Assembly: GCA_000231825.2 (NCBI GenBank)
Contig: JH720328.1
Coordinates: 348,729 to 412,728, forward strand
From: Tetrahymena elliotti 4EA
Lineage: Eukaryota; Ciliophora; Oligohymenophorea; Hymenostomatida; Tetrahymenidae
Reading direction: 5' to 3'
DNA length: 64,000 nucleotides
Shown here: positions 51,236 through 63,105 of the stretch, piece after piece
Numbering within the stretch: the first letter of the stretch is position 1
How the letters are laid out: each line of letters starts with the position of its first letter
Notes under the pieces: model-generated
Seen by the model: the letters and a program-made list of their open reading frames with translations, nothing else
Database searches by the model: none
Told to the model about the DNA's origin: nothing
Program-made: the position numbers and the translations under genes

Positions 51236-51973
51236 AATACATATTACTTTACTACAATTCTTAAATAATAGGGTAACTTTTGCTATCCTAAAAAATCATA
51301 TATATGTAGTTTGCAAGAAAATACCTTTTCTCTTTTTTGTAATTTCATATTAATTATAGTGGTCCTGCCTAGCCTAATTCCTTCAACTAATTTAAAAAAA
51401 TAAAATTTATAAAAATCAAAAAATTGCTTTAAGTAAATAAAGCTTGTTTGTTATTTTGATTTTTTTGTTTCTTGCTGGTTTTATTATTCAAAATCAAACC
51501 AAGTCTTATTTATTCAATTGGCTAACAAGAACATTAAAATACAAGCAAGTCAGTCATTTTTGGATTAATTTGCTAAAAATTGAAATAAAAAAAAGATTTT
51601 TAAATAAATCTATTTTTTATAAAATCTTCAAAAAGAAAAAAATGATCACTGTAAGTCAATAATTAATTTTTAACAATCTATAAGAGTTGTTTTCAATAAA
51701 ATAATCAAAATAAATTTACATTTTAATCTTGATTAATATCTTTTAATAGAATCAATTATTTTCTACTTAAAATATTTGTTTAAAATCTATTGTAAATTAA
51801 TTCTGTTTTATACAAAATTCTTATATTAAGAAAAAAAGAGATTATTAATAAAAATTAATAAAGATAATAAATTTAATTGATTATTTAAGTAGCAAAAATA
51901 AAATCAATTTTAGAAATAAAATAATATATTGATTTTTTTGTTACAATTTATCACAGAGTGATAAGCTAGGTAG
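51236..51973. other. Intergenic region with duplicated block
   Basis: Contains copy 2 of the block at 42600-43085 (51395-51835). A 72-codon frame at 51444-51662 falls inside the duplicated block and has no counterpart frame in copy 1, so it was not called. A hairpin-capable pair, TCACAGAG and CTCTGTGA, begins at 51951. Confidence 0.55.
51395..51835. repeat. Upstream direct-repeat block, copy 2
   Basis: Same orientation copy of 42600-43085, about 8.8 kb downstream, with high identity over AATAAAGCTTGTTTGTTATT and CAAGTCAGTCATTT blocks. Unlike copy 1 it is followed by the small GC-rich gene, not by a surface antigen gene. Confidence 0.85.
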
Positions 51974-52461
51974 TCATGGCTCTGTGATGGAAATTAATGA
52001 GTTGTTTCCTTAGAAAGTACTAGAGCAGGGGAAGACTGTTATCTTCCTAGTAATGGGTCTTCGGAATGTGTGAGAGATAGAAGGGATTTTGTAGATCAGT
52101 TTTCCTTACAATTCCTGATCGCGAAGCAGATACTCTAGTACCTATTTTACAAGCCTTTATATCAACTAAAGCTACTCACCTCTGCAGTGATTCATGGCGC
52201 TCTTATTCAGGGCTTAAAAACATAAACTACAATCACACATAAATCAATCATTCATTACATTTTGTTTAACCAAAGAAGTCATCATATAGCCAAAAGAAAC
52301 ATACTAATAAAAGAAGATTACAAATTAGAAATTACCTTAAAGTAAAGAACTTCTTTGTGCATACCTAAACGATAGAAAATCGTTGGAAATGTCTTAAGTA
52401 AAGGATGAGATTTAAAGTAGGAAAATGTAAGAATTTCATGGGGTCTATCTATTAATCTCAT
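51974..52461 (-). CDS. Small GC-rich basic protein, unknown function (possible structured RNA)
   Basis: Exon 1 (52461-52336) starts MRLIDRPHEILTFSYF and ends HKEVLYFK at a GTAATT donor; a 134-bp intron (52202-52335) joins in phase to exon 2 (52201-51974): SAMNHCRGEQLQLIQRL, LEYLLRDQELQGKLIYK, ISHTFRRPITRKITVF, ending SLISITEP before TGA. The product would have 117 residues, basic, with an amphipathic helix near residues 48-75. I recognise no family. Base composition is near 42% G+C in exon 2, far above all surroundings, with codons (CGC, TGC, GAG) rare elsewhere. The same stretch has perfect stems, such as GTACTAGAG (52017) with CTCTAGTAC (52133), so a non-coding RNA is the main alternative. 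The frame's length alone is weak proof under a one-stop code. Confidence 0.45.
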
Positions 52462-52920
52462 TTTTACTTATCTTTTTGAAATAACTTATCCTAATAATCA
52501 TTAGAAGTATATTAAAAAGTAATAAATCTTAATATAATATTGAATAAGTAGTATCTATTTTTATGTACTGTGATTAACCTTTATTTAATTTTAATTTATC
52601 ATTTTCCATTATTTTCTTAAAGAGTTAATATCCTAGTTCATCATTTTTTCAACAGAAACCTAATTAAAAATAAAAATAACAAATCCTAATTCTCAATAAT
52701 TTTACAATATTCTTTATAAAAAAAAAATTAATCACAAACCTAAATAACAAGATCCTACCTGAAATATTTTAAATGAATAAGTTTATTTACAAAATAAGGT
52801 TTATTTTTTAAAATTAAATTATGGATATTTCTTTTAAATTTAATTTTTACATGTTAATTGAATGAAAAAATTTCTTAATTCCTTTTTAAATGTTTGACTA
52901 AAAAATTTAAATGGATTTCT

Positions 52921-52946
52921 TCATCAAAAAATTAAATTTTTGATGA
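52921..52946. repeat. Perfect inverted repeat
   Basis: TCATCAAAAA (52921-52930) and TTTTTGATGA (52937-52946) are exact reverse complements around a 6-base centre. This could be a hairpin in a transcript, a binding site for a dimeric protein, or chance in AT-rich DNA. Confidence 0.7.
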
Positions 52947-53119
52947 AACATTTTTTTTATATGCTAGGTTTGAAGCCTATCTTAATTTTTAGTTTTTAAT
53001 TAATTGTTTATGATAAAATATAAAACCTAAGCATTTAATTTATTATCTTTTAGTTGCCTAATCAAAAAAAATAAGTCAACTAGCAATAGCGATATTAATC
53101 AAAAAGAGAAAATAATTTT

Positions 53120-53330
53120 TTCCTTATTTTTCATATTCTTTCTAATACCAATTTTATCTAAATTTCTAATTTTCTTATTGCTTCATCAAACTCAATCTTT
53201 ACAAAGAGAAATCAACCTAATCTTCATTTTTAGTTCAGATTTTTAAAAAGAAAACTTGTTAAATTTTATGGCTTTTAAATAAAAAATTTTTTTGCTGAAT
53301 GTGTTTTTTTTAAAGCAAAATATTAAAATT
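53120..53330. repeat. Downstream direct-repeat block, copy 2 (diverged)
   Basis: Matches 44880-45330 in order and orientation through AATTTTATCTAAATTTCTAA, AATCTTC, TTTTTAAAAAGAAA and TTTTAAATAAAAAATTTTTT. Confidence 0.65.
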
Positions 53331-54369
53331 AGTTAAGATGTTATTAATAAATTTTATTGTTGAGTTGAGTCTATTAATTGTTTTGATTTCAAACTCAATT
53401 TTCAAGCAATTTTAATAAAAGACCGATTTTTAAGAGAATTAGATTTTCTTTAAAGGAGAAATATCATTTTGCTAGTTAATTTTTGGTGAACAAAAAATTA
53501 AGTCTACTCAAAAAAAAATTGTTTAAATAAAAATATAAACAATTTAATTTAGATTTATTTCATAAAAATAAAATATTTTTATAAATATCTTAAATTTTTC
53601 TCCTTTTAAAATACATTTAAATTTTATATATAATTGATGGTTTTAATTAAAGTGCAAAAAAGAAGAAAAAAAATTATTTTGATAATGAAAAAATTAAAAA
53701 TGTAAAAAATCCAAGAAAAGAAATTAGGAGATTGAATATGTTGAATTATTTCTGTAAGACAGGCAATTAGATATCTTCATTTTCTTTTTTTATGTGAAAA
53801 AATGAATTAGAATAATTTGCTTCAAATTTTTGAATATTAGCATGACTTTTTATTATTCTTAAAATCAATAACTGCAATGCGTTTTAAAAATCTGTAAAAT
53901 GAAGTGATTCAAAAATCATTAAAAGGTTTTAAATTTTTAATATTTTTATAAAAAAATTGATAGAAATAATAAGAATAGTATTTTTAAAATAATTGGAATG
54001 AAAAGAAAAGGGTGTAAAGTGTTTGGTCATTTTTTTGTCTAAAGTGAAATTGATGATAACTAATCGATTATTTTGTAAGATAAAGATAATTGAAATCATT
54101 GAGAAATCGTTTTAGAATTCTGATTAATACTGGATTAAGTATAAAGAAGATTTTGATTGTTAAAGTAAATTAATATAAGAAGTAATTGCATCAAATACAT
54201 CAATAAAAAAGATAGTAGTGATTAACTAATAAATCAAACGAAATTATAATATAAACAAATTTAATTTTATGGTATTTAGTTAATTAATTTTATTAAAATA
54301 TCTATATATAGCTTTTCTAGTAAACTTCTATCATACTCTTATTATCACTTATTATTAAATCTCTTCGAT

Positions 54370-56373
54370 TCAACTTGATCCGAAATATGATTAGACGTCA
54401 GATTAAATCTTTGGAATTACTGTATCATCTTCGATTGTAGGAGGTATTCTATCGATTTCTTTTCCGTCTACTATCTTTTTCAATGTATTTCTTAATATTT
54501 TGCCGCTTCTTGTTTTAGGAAGCTTATCTACAACAATGCAATTTTTAAAAGAAGCTACAGGTCCTATTTCTTTTCTAATGAGACTGACGCATTCCTTTTC
54601 AAATTTCACAATGTCTACGCATTAGTTATTTTTAGGAACTACAAATCCAAATGGTATTTCACCTTTAAAATCACAATGTTTAGCAACAACTGCTGCTTCT
54701 ACTATATTATCATGCTTTAAGAGAGCTTCTTCCATTGATCCTGTTGATAATCTATGTCCAGCAGTATTGATAACATCATCGATTCTAGCCATGACATTTA
54801 AGTAGCCATCATCATCGAAGTATCCACTGTCACCAGCCAAATAATATCCAGGGGAATCATGAAGATACTTTTATTCAAAAACTTCATCATTATTGTATAA
54901 AGTAAGCATAAATGAAGGAGGCATAGGAAGTTTAATACAAATTCTACCTAATTTATTAGGAGTTTTAATTTCTTCGTTGTGTTCATCCAAAATGTGAACA
55001 TCAAATCCAGGAACAGGTTTGCAAGCAGTGCCTGGTTTGATTGGGAATGTGTGAAGATTTTAGAAGTTCCCAGCGATAACCCAGCCAGTTTCAGTTTACC
55101 AATAGTTGTCATTAATAAGACCTGGGAGATGCTTGTGAATCCAATCATAAGTAGGAACATCGCATCTTTCACCAGCTAAAGCAACATTAGTTAAGGAACT
55201 TAAATCAAATTTTTTAATCCAATCACCATTCAAATCTTCTTTTCTAATTGCTCTCATGGCAGTTGGGGCAGTGTAGAGACCTTTGACTCTATATTTTTCA
55301 ATAATTCTCCAGTATTAGCCAGCATCAGGAGTTCCTGTTGGTTTTCCTTCATGCAAAATAGTTGTTGCTCCTCTTAGTAAAGGACCATAAACAATAAATT
55401 AATGGCCAACAACCCAACCAATATCGCTTCCAGAAAAGTAGACATCTCCTTTATGAACATCAACAATATGCTTCATAGCCCATTAAGCAGCAACGCAGGT
55501 ACCAGCAGTGTCTCTAACAATCCCTTTAGGTTATCCAGTTGTTCCAGATGTATACAAAATGTAGAGAGGATGATCGCCTTCAACAGGAACGCAATCGGCT
55601 TTATGAGCTCTGGAAAATTATTCTTTATAATCATAGTCACGTCCAGGAATCATTGAGCATTTGTTCTTTTCATCTCTCTAGTAAACAAGGACTTTGGTCT
55701 TTTAGGCCCCAGCAAGTTCTATGGCTTCATCAAGAATTTTTTTGTAGTTAATAACTTTTCCTGGTTCATAGCCAAATGATCCTCCTAGAATTAAAGCAGG
55801 TTCGGAATCCCTAATACGACTGGCTAATTCTTTAGCAGCGAAACCACCAAAGACAACTGAGTGAATAGCACCTAATCTAGCACAGGCGAGCATACCAAAG
55901 ACGGCTTCAGGAACCATAGGCATATAAATAACTACTCTATCGCCTTTTTTAACACCTAGATTTTAGTAAACTCCAGCAAGTCTTGCAACGTTATCTTAGA
56001 GCTCAGCCCAGGTATAAGTTTTTTCAATCTTTTCATAAGGGCTAATCCAGTGAAGAGCAGGCTTATCATGGAGCTATTAGACATGGCGATCAACAGCATT
56101 GTAGCACATGTTGACTTGAGAGTCCTTGAACCAACGCCAGAAGCCGGGATTGGGATTTGATTTATCAAGAATAACATTAGGTTATTTGAACCAGTCAACA
56201 AAATGAGTTTATTCTCTCCAGTAATCTTCGCGAGTTGCAGGGTTAACAGATCTTTCAAAGGCAATCTAGTAAGCATTCTTGGAGTTGTTTAATTGAGAGT
56301 TAAATCTTTGCAAAGAGAAAGTCATCTTTTAGTTAAAAAGAGATCTCATTCTAAGGGCGCTACTTAGTATCAT
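54370..56373 (-). CDS. Mitochondrial short-chain acyl-CoA synthetase, ACSS3/propionyl-CoA synthetase type
   Basis: An intronless frame from ATG 56373 to TGA 54370 gives 667 residues, the usual family length. The first ~20 residues (MILSSALRMRSLFNQK) are Arg-rich and amphipathic, a probable mitochondrial presequence; a second ATG at 56325 would give a shorter form. Motifs in order: NPGFWRWFKDSQVNMCYNAV, GDRVVIYMPMVPEAV, ACARLGAIHSVVFGGFA, the ATP/AMP signature YTSGTTGQPKG, SDIGWVVGHQF, WWQTETG-equivalent NYWQTETGW, RIDDVINTAGHR, and PKTRSGKI with the catalytic, acetylation-regulated Lys. The motif set fits ACSS3/PrpE better than cytosolic acetyl-CoA synthetase, pointing to propionate or similar short acids. 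The enzyme ligates acid to CoA through an acyl-adenylate. Coding G+C is much higher than its flanks. Confidence 0.93.
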
Positions 56374-59299
56374 CTTAGCTAGTTTAAAGTCTATTAATAA
56401 GTATTTTTTCTATTAATTAAGTTCAATTTTACGTATCTTTTCTTCTATTTTTAATTAAATTTGTGATAATTAAAATTTATGAAATTAAACAGACAAGGTC
56501 AGGTTATATTTAAAATCAAATAAATAGACTTAATCATCTTAATTACTGTGAATATTCGTGTTTTTAAAATTCTCAAATAAGTTCAATTTTCAAATAGTTC
56601 TCTTAATATAAATCAAAATACATTTTCTGTACATAGTTTAATCATCTCATAGCAAAACATCCTAAAAGTCTGTTATTTCAATGAAAGATTTATCCCATTT
56701 TTGGATTTCAAATTTCATATAAAAATCGGAGCTTTTCAATAATAGCTTTCTTAGATTACACTAATAGAAATTCGCTTCTAAAAATGTTTTTAGAAAAAGA
56801 AATAGAAAAAGCCAAAGACAAAAAGGATTCTAGTTTAACAAAACTCAAAAAATGAGATGGATTAACTAGAAGACATGCCAGAATATATTGCTTTCATTTT
56901 AAAGTCCATCATAATTTGGAGAAAATTAATTGTTATTAAGTGTAATTAAGTTTTTCAAAATTAAAAATAAACCTTATATCATATATCGATATCTGTCGTC
57001 ATTCAATATTTACATAAAAATTAATAAAAAACCATGCATTCTATTTATAATTACAAAACAAATTACAAATCTGGAGAAACAAATAAGAAAAACTTATAAT
57101 TACAATTCCAAATGAAACTCATATTAAAATTCTAGTATTATAAAGGTTTTTTTGCATTGAATACAACAACCACCAACGCTTTTTTTGAAAATTAAATTAA
57201 TTCAATAAATTAAAATAGAACACTATTAAATAATCATATCATTTTTCTCACGTTATTTCCATTAACTCAAGTCATTTTTAGATTTCATCTGATAACATAA
57301 GACGTACTTAATTTTTGACATCAAAACTAAAGAGAAATTCCTAATAGAAACAAAAAATATTGTCAAATAAATCCAAAAGAAAACAAAAATATATTTTAAA
57401 TTCAACAAATCTAAAATATTTATGAATTATTTATTCTCTTTTACCTTAAGATTAAACAAATTTATTATTAAATTTAAATTAGTTTTATCTTATTCTAAAA
57501 GACATTTAGACAAAATAAATTTAAGTTTTAATATTATAAGTCAAAAACTCTTGCTTTTGTAATTTGGAATATGTTTCAGAATAGATTTGATTTCTTTAAA
57601 GATGTCATTCAATTTAATATTTTATATTGAATTTATTTTTTTGGAGATATTTATTCATCTAAAAATAAGTAAAATAGCTTAAAACTACTTTTAAAGCAAT
57701 ACAAATTTACTATAAATTTTGTTTGATTAAAAGAATATTTAAATTAAATAAAAATCTTCAAAATTTAAAAAAATATTAGATAATCTAGTAACATTTTCAA
57801 TCTAATTTTCATATTTTTTAAAGTATTTTAAAAATGTTTCATCTAGCTAAAGATTATTTAGATATTTATTAATAATACTATTTCTTTACTTTTTTATTAT
57901 TTAAAATATTTTTAAAAGAGATTTGATCAAAAGTATATATTATACTTTATAATCTTAAAATTAATTTAATCTTATTTTCTTAGTTTGTTTTTGTAAATAT
58001 TTTAATAAACTTTCATAAATTATGTAATATTTTACATCTTTAAATTTTTATTAAAAAAAGAGGCTCCATCAATCAATTAAAAACTTGATAAAATGACTAA
58101 AGCCTTAAAAAAATATTTAAATTAGGTAGAGGAGAAATTTCAAAATATTTTAGAAGCTCATAAATCAAAATTTTTTAAGAGGTTAAGCTCAAAAATAAAA
58201 ACATAATAGAGGCATTTTAAAATGAATGATAAATACTATTCAATATAATTAGTAATTTTAATAAAATATTTGATTTTGTAGAAGCTTTTCATTGTAAATG
58301 TTTAAATGGCTTTGAAATAGTAACTAAAAAATTAAAAGCTTTTGAATTATGAGAGAGAGAGAGCATTAGTAAATAGTAATTCAAATTCAACAAATTCTAA
58401 CTTAATATGACCCTGAATAAATTTAGGATAATAAATCAATTAACTTAGTGAACTATTTTAATAATAGTAATTGTTTAAGAATTTAAATAATTTTGATAAA
58501 AAATATATCTTTCAATATCATTCTTTTTTAATTTAATTACTTCAAAATTTTTTTCATCTCCTTTGAAGAATAAAAAGTAATCCTATCATAATTAACACAA
58601 ATTAATATAATGTATAATCTTAGTATTTATTTTTAATTAGTCAATCTAATTAATTATCTTTTGATTTAGATCAAACCAAATATTTCAAGATAAAAATAAA
58701 TTTAAATTAAGAAAGATAATAAATAGTAATTTATTTGATATTCATTCATTTTGCTTCATAAATAATTCTTCTTCTTTTTAATAATAATATTTAATTTTTT
58801 TATTTGAAAATGTTTATAAATTTAGTCTTTTATATTTTTTAAAGATGGTTTATGAAAATTGTTATAATTATCTATGCAGATTATTTTTAGAAATTTAATA
58901 AGACAATTTGAATGGAAAACTAAATTAGCAAATAAAGTATTGATTTTCAAGGCTAAATTATGATGGATGATTAATAAATTTCTGATAAGGAAATGCTGAA
59001 GATATATCAAATTAATCGAGAAGACCTCTTATTCTTTTTAGTCTTTGATGGATTGAATGAGTGAGTTTGATAAAAATATTAATTAATTTATGATGAATTT
59101 AATTTGATTATAATTGACTCACCATGTTATAATTGAAAGTAATATATTAGCAAAGGAATTCATTCAGAATATTAAGGTAATTTATAATAATCTGCTTGCT
59201 TTTGATTAGCAAAAGCTAAATAATATTAAGAAAATATTCATTTATTTTGTTTATAAATAAGAAAGGAAGTAAATTAGTTATTAAAGTAATTTTTCTAAT
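56374..59299. other. Long intergenic region
   Basis: About 2.9 kb of very AT-rich DNA between divergent genes. Short frames (for example 56930-57115 and 58822-59010) are low-complexity. A 23-codon frame near 56660-56730 on the minus strand is too short to judge. A (GA)n run lies near 58351-58362. Nothing else is supported. Confidence 0.5.
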
Positions 59300-60451
59300 A
59301 TGAAGGCAATCATATTTTTAGTTTTGGTTCTTTTTACCACTCAAGTTTTAAGCGATGACATTGACTGTACAACCCTTAAAACCTCAGCTGAATGTTAAGC
59401 TTAAAATTCTAAATGTGCCTGGATTAATGATTTCACATAAAATACTTGCCAATAATCAACAGATTGCTCTACATTATTAACTTAGCCAGATTGTTAGGCT
59501 AAAACTGGGATTTGCGATTGGAGCGGATTTACCCAAGGATGTAGAAATAACGATAAAATTTGTCTGATTAATACATCTAATTACAGTTGTAACACTGGTA
59601 TAGGTTGCATCTAAGGTTAAGATGTTTAATGCAAATCAGTTTTAATAGATTAATGGGGTTGCGATAAATTGGAATTAAACAATTGTAATACTAAAAATAC
59701 TCCTTACTGTGTTTAAGGAAATATTTGCAATTATAATAAATAAAAATAATGTCCTACAACAGTAAGTACTGGAACAGCAGATTAAGACTGCTCTGGCCCT
59801 TGTAAATTAGGAGAAATTATTTGTACAAGTGCTTGCACAGGTAAGGATTAAACAACTTGTGGTTAAACCTAAGGATGTGAATGGAGTGATAACTCTTGCT
59901 CAAATAAAAAATAATGTCCTTAGTTTCCTACAAGTGTTAATTAATGCACAAGTGTTTAAGGCTGTCAAGTTACTTAGGCAACTATTACTTGCTCTGTAGC
60001 ATAAGACTATTAAGCTTATTGCTTTAAATCTAAATGTACTGACAATGTTTATTGTACTTAAGCTTAGGCTTGTGTAAGTGACAATACATTTTGTAGCAAG
60101 AAAGATAGTTGTGGTGATCCTGCACCTTATAAATAATGTTTATAAGTAACTAGTAAGAGTTGCAAATTCCCTGATACTACAACTAAATGTGATTAAATCA
60201 ATAATTAACAAGACTGTCAGAACAATTCTTTATGTCTTTGGTCAAATGGACTAACATGCAATAATTCTTTAAGCAATTCTGATTGCTCAGTATTTTACAG
60301 AAATTCAACAAGCTGTAAATCATACTCTGATAAAGGATGCGTATTCTAATTAGGAGGTGTTTGCACATCAAAAGAAGCTGATAATTTATCTTCCCAATTA
60401 TTGACATACAAAATGTTCATATTTACAGCTTTAGCTTATTTATTAATTTGA
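59300..60451 (+). CDS. Second cysteine-rich surface antigen
   Basis: A single exon of 384 codons, ATG 59300 to TGA 60451. It has a signal peptide (MKAIIFLVLVLFTTQVLS), then about 50 cysteines in repeats of the kind CNTKNTPYCVQGNIC, CTSACTGKDQTTCGQTQGC and CGDPAPYKQCLQ, several containing Trp after Cys-X (CAWIND, CDWSGF, CEWSDN). It ends in a hydrophobic segment (YKMFIFTALAYLLI) after Ser/Asn/Leu residues, consistent with GPI attachment. It shares architecture with the gene at 43436 but not close sequence; the C-D/E-W-S module is stronger here. Likely an extracellular, membrane-anchored antigen of the immobilisation-antigen type. The upstream ~100 bp resembles other AT-rich 5' regions, with ATG context TAATATGAAG. 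Confidence 0.87.
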
Positions 60452-63105
60452 TCAATGAAATTATTAATTAAGCTTTGTATCAAAAAAAACTAAAATTCAA
60501 TAAATAATCAATCTATCTATTAAATGTATATTCCTAAGTATCATTAATATTTCAAGTTGTTTTCACTTTAAATAAAATTTGAAAAACTCTTTTATATCTA
60601 AGACAACGAACGATTGACTCATATTTCTTCAGATCGTTTAAATTTTCTGTAAATTTACTTATTTAAAATCCTTTTTATTATTTTAAAAAAGACACAATTA
60701 AAAAAATAAAATATGTTTTATTTGTCAGTTTTCATGGCTTTTTCAAAAATTTTTTAATAATTTTATATCAATAAAGAGTGTTTGTTTGAGTTTTAAATCT
60801 TTAAATGCTTTGAGAATAACCATTTTTAGAACGTTCTAGCACATCAATAGTTGCTTAATCAATTTTATAATTAGCATAAAAAACACCTACCTTAAACTCT
60901 AACAATTTTGGCTCGTTTTTTTTCAGCTTCCTCCTAAATATTTTTACCATTAAAAATCTATCAAAGACCATGAATATTTGGTTTTAAAAATAAAGAATAA
61001 TATTGAAGTTTTAGAGTAATACCAACTTTTTATAACATAAATACATACAATTTAACAATAATAATCATTTTATCCAAAATTATAGATTGAGTACTGTAAA
61101 GTATTTATTATATTTCTTTATTTTTTAAATTTAGTTTGATACATGGCAATGATTTGAATTGTATGTTAATTTTTATTTTATGTAAACCAAACCCTTATTT
61201 ATTTAACTTAATTTATTCGAACTTATATTTGTAATCAAATATATTAATTTAAATTTATAGACTTCCGAAATTATTATAATCGTATTTGAATTTTTTTCTC
61301 AAAAATTATAAAATGAGCATTAATTTTATTTATAAATGAGATATAATAGGTATTTACATCATAAAGTGAAATATTATTTCATAAAAAACTAACATAAATG
61401 AAAAAAATGAAGAAAAGCTTTTTTATGTTGTACCACTTCAATTTGGGAATATGTTTCTCCCCAGTTCAAAATATTATTTTCTTATTTTTTCTCTCTTAGA
61501 ATTCAATATGCTTATTTTAGTTTACAGCATCTTCTGTTCCCAGATCAAATTGATAGTACTGTAACTCAACACCACAAAAATATTAAATTTGAAAAATACT
61601 AATAATAAATAGGATTTATAAATATTTATTTATATTTATAAAATAATTACTATTCAATCTGTTTTCATTTGATGAAAAGAAATTATTTTTTTGAGCCAAT
61701 AAATATATATTTGAAGTAGGAGATTTTTATGTTTAAATTCAATGAAAATTGTTTTGGGTAAAAATATTTTTTTTCGAAGAAAATACAAAAAAAGTTAAGT
61801 TTTAGAATTTGAGCTTAACAATAAAAGAGAAGAAGAATATTTATGAGAGAAAACAAACAAAAAAAATACATAAATAGAATAATATAAAGTGAAGAATGTT
61901 GTTACTTTAATCAAATATTTTGATTTTAGCCTAGAGATAAAAATAAAACTAGAAAAAAAAATCATTTAAAACTAGAAAAAAAAATCATTTATATTCATTT
62001 TATATAAAATATAAAAATAATCTGAATGTAAATTTTTATATTAAAAGTCATATTGACTTTGATGAATGGACAAATAAGAAGGGAAGCATAAAATAATCTA
62101 ACATTAGCTTATCAGAATGAAAAATACATTTTATGCTTAAAATGAGTCAAATGCTTATTAATTAAATCAAAGGTATTTTTAAATGTAATTAATTTTTTGA
62201 TTTATGGAAAAAAAGCAATTTTAATTAGTATTTTTTTAGGTATTTATATCAAATCAAATTGTGTGGTAATTATTTGGTTTCAAATTATTTTTGGTCTTCA
62301 GTATTAATTTAGTATATGTCATTAAAATATAAACCTTCATAATTTGATAACTTGATTACTCTTATATTTTTGTTCTATTATTCATAGACAAATATGAATA
62401 CATTTGTTGTTGAATTAATTAAAACAAAATTGTAAATTCAAATTAAGAGATTTGCCTTGTCATTATGATTATGAAAAAAAATGGAGTAAGAGATAAAAGT
62501 AAATTAAGGAAAACTAAATGATGAAAGAAATTAAGAAAACTCAAATACTTGGGGAAGGATGATATCAGCAAAAATACAAAAATGAAATGTAATAATGAAA
62601 TGCAATAAATGGTGAGTCATACCTTCCTATTATATTATGCAAATATTATGAAATTAATTAAAGGAAGGGTAAATGCATTCACCACAGATATTTATTTATG
62701 AATCATGAGGCTATAAATGAAGGTATACTTAGCACATATCGGTGTTAGAAAATCAATTCATGACTATTTATTAAAAAAAGGGTAAATATTTTGCTATAAT
62801 ATTATCTTATTTGCCATGAATATAATAAAAGAATTACTTTGACATATCTTATATTATTTAAGTTCTATGAGAATCTAATAGTCGTTTTTATTCAGTCGTT
62901 AATAAGATTTTTATTAATTTCAAAGCTAATCCTTTGTTTTTGCTGTCAACCAAAAATTAATATAAAACGTCATTCGATTATAATAAAGATTACCTCCAAC
63001 AAGCGATATTTAAAAACAAATTAATAGGAAACTTCAATATAAATAATATTTTCAAATAATAAACAATAAGAGAGGATATATATAAATATAAAGTCTTTTT
63101 TATAA
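60452..63105. other. Long intergenic region
   Basis: About 2.7 kb of AT-rich DNA. It includes the 23-bp tandem duplication at 61945-61990. The 61-codon frame at 62839-63024 has no start context or homology that I recognise and was left out. Confidence 0.5.
61945..61990. repeat. Perfect 23-bp tandem duplication
   Basis: The unit AAAACTAGAAAAAAAAATCA plus TTT occurs twice without mismatch (61945-61967 and 61968-61990). Confidence 0.85.

Larger units (their letters stand above)
52462..54369. other. Long intergenic region
   Basis: AT-rich, no supported gene. It includes the perfect inverted repeat at 52921-52946 and the diverged block 53120-53330. Confidence 0.5.

Noticed and set aside
51444..51662. 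72-codon open frame
   Set aside because: It lies inside a duplicated non-coding block, and the other copy (42600-43085) does not preserve it.
51950..52220. SRP RNA, RNase P/MRP RNA or U3 snoRNA at the GC-rich island
   Set aside because: Hairpins and fragments like GGGGAAGAC recall these RNAs, but the SRP helix 8 motif, the conserved RNase P core regions and U3 boxes could not be placed on either strand, while the minus strand gives a spliced open frame.
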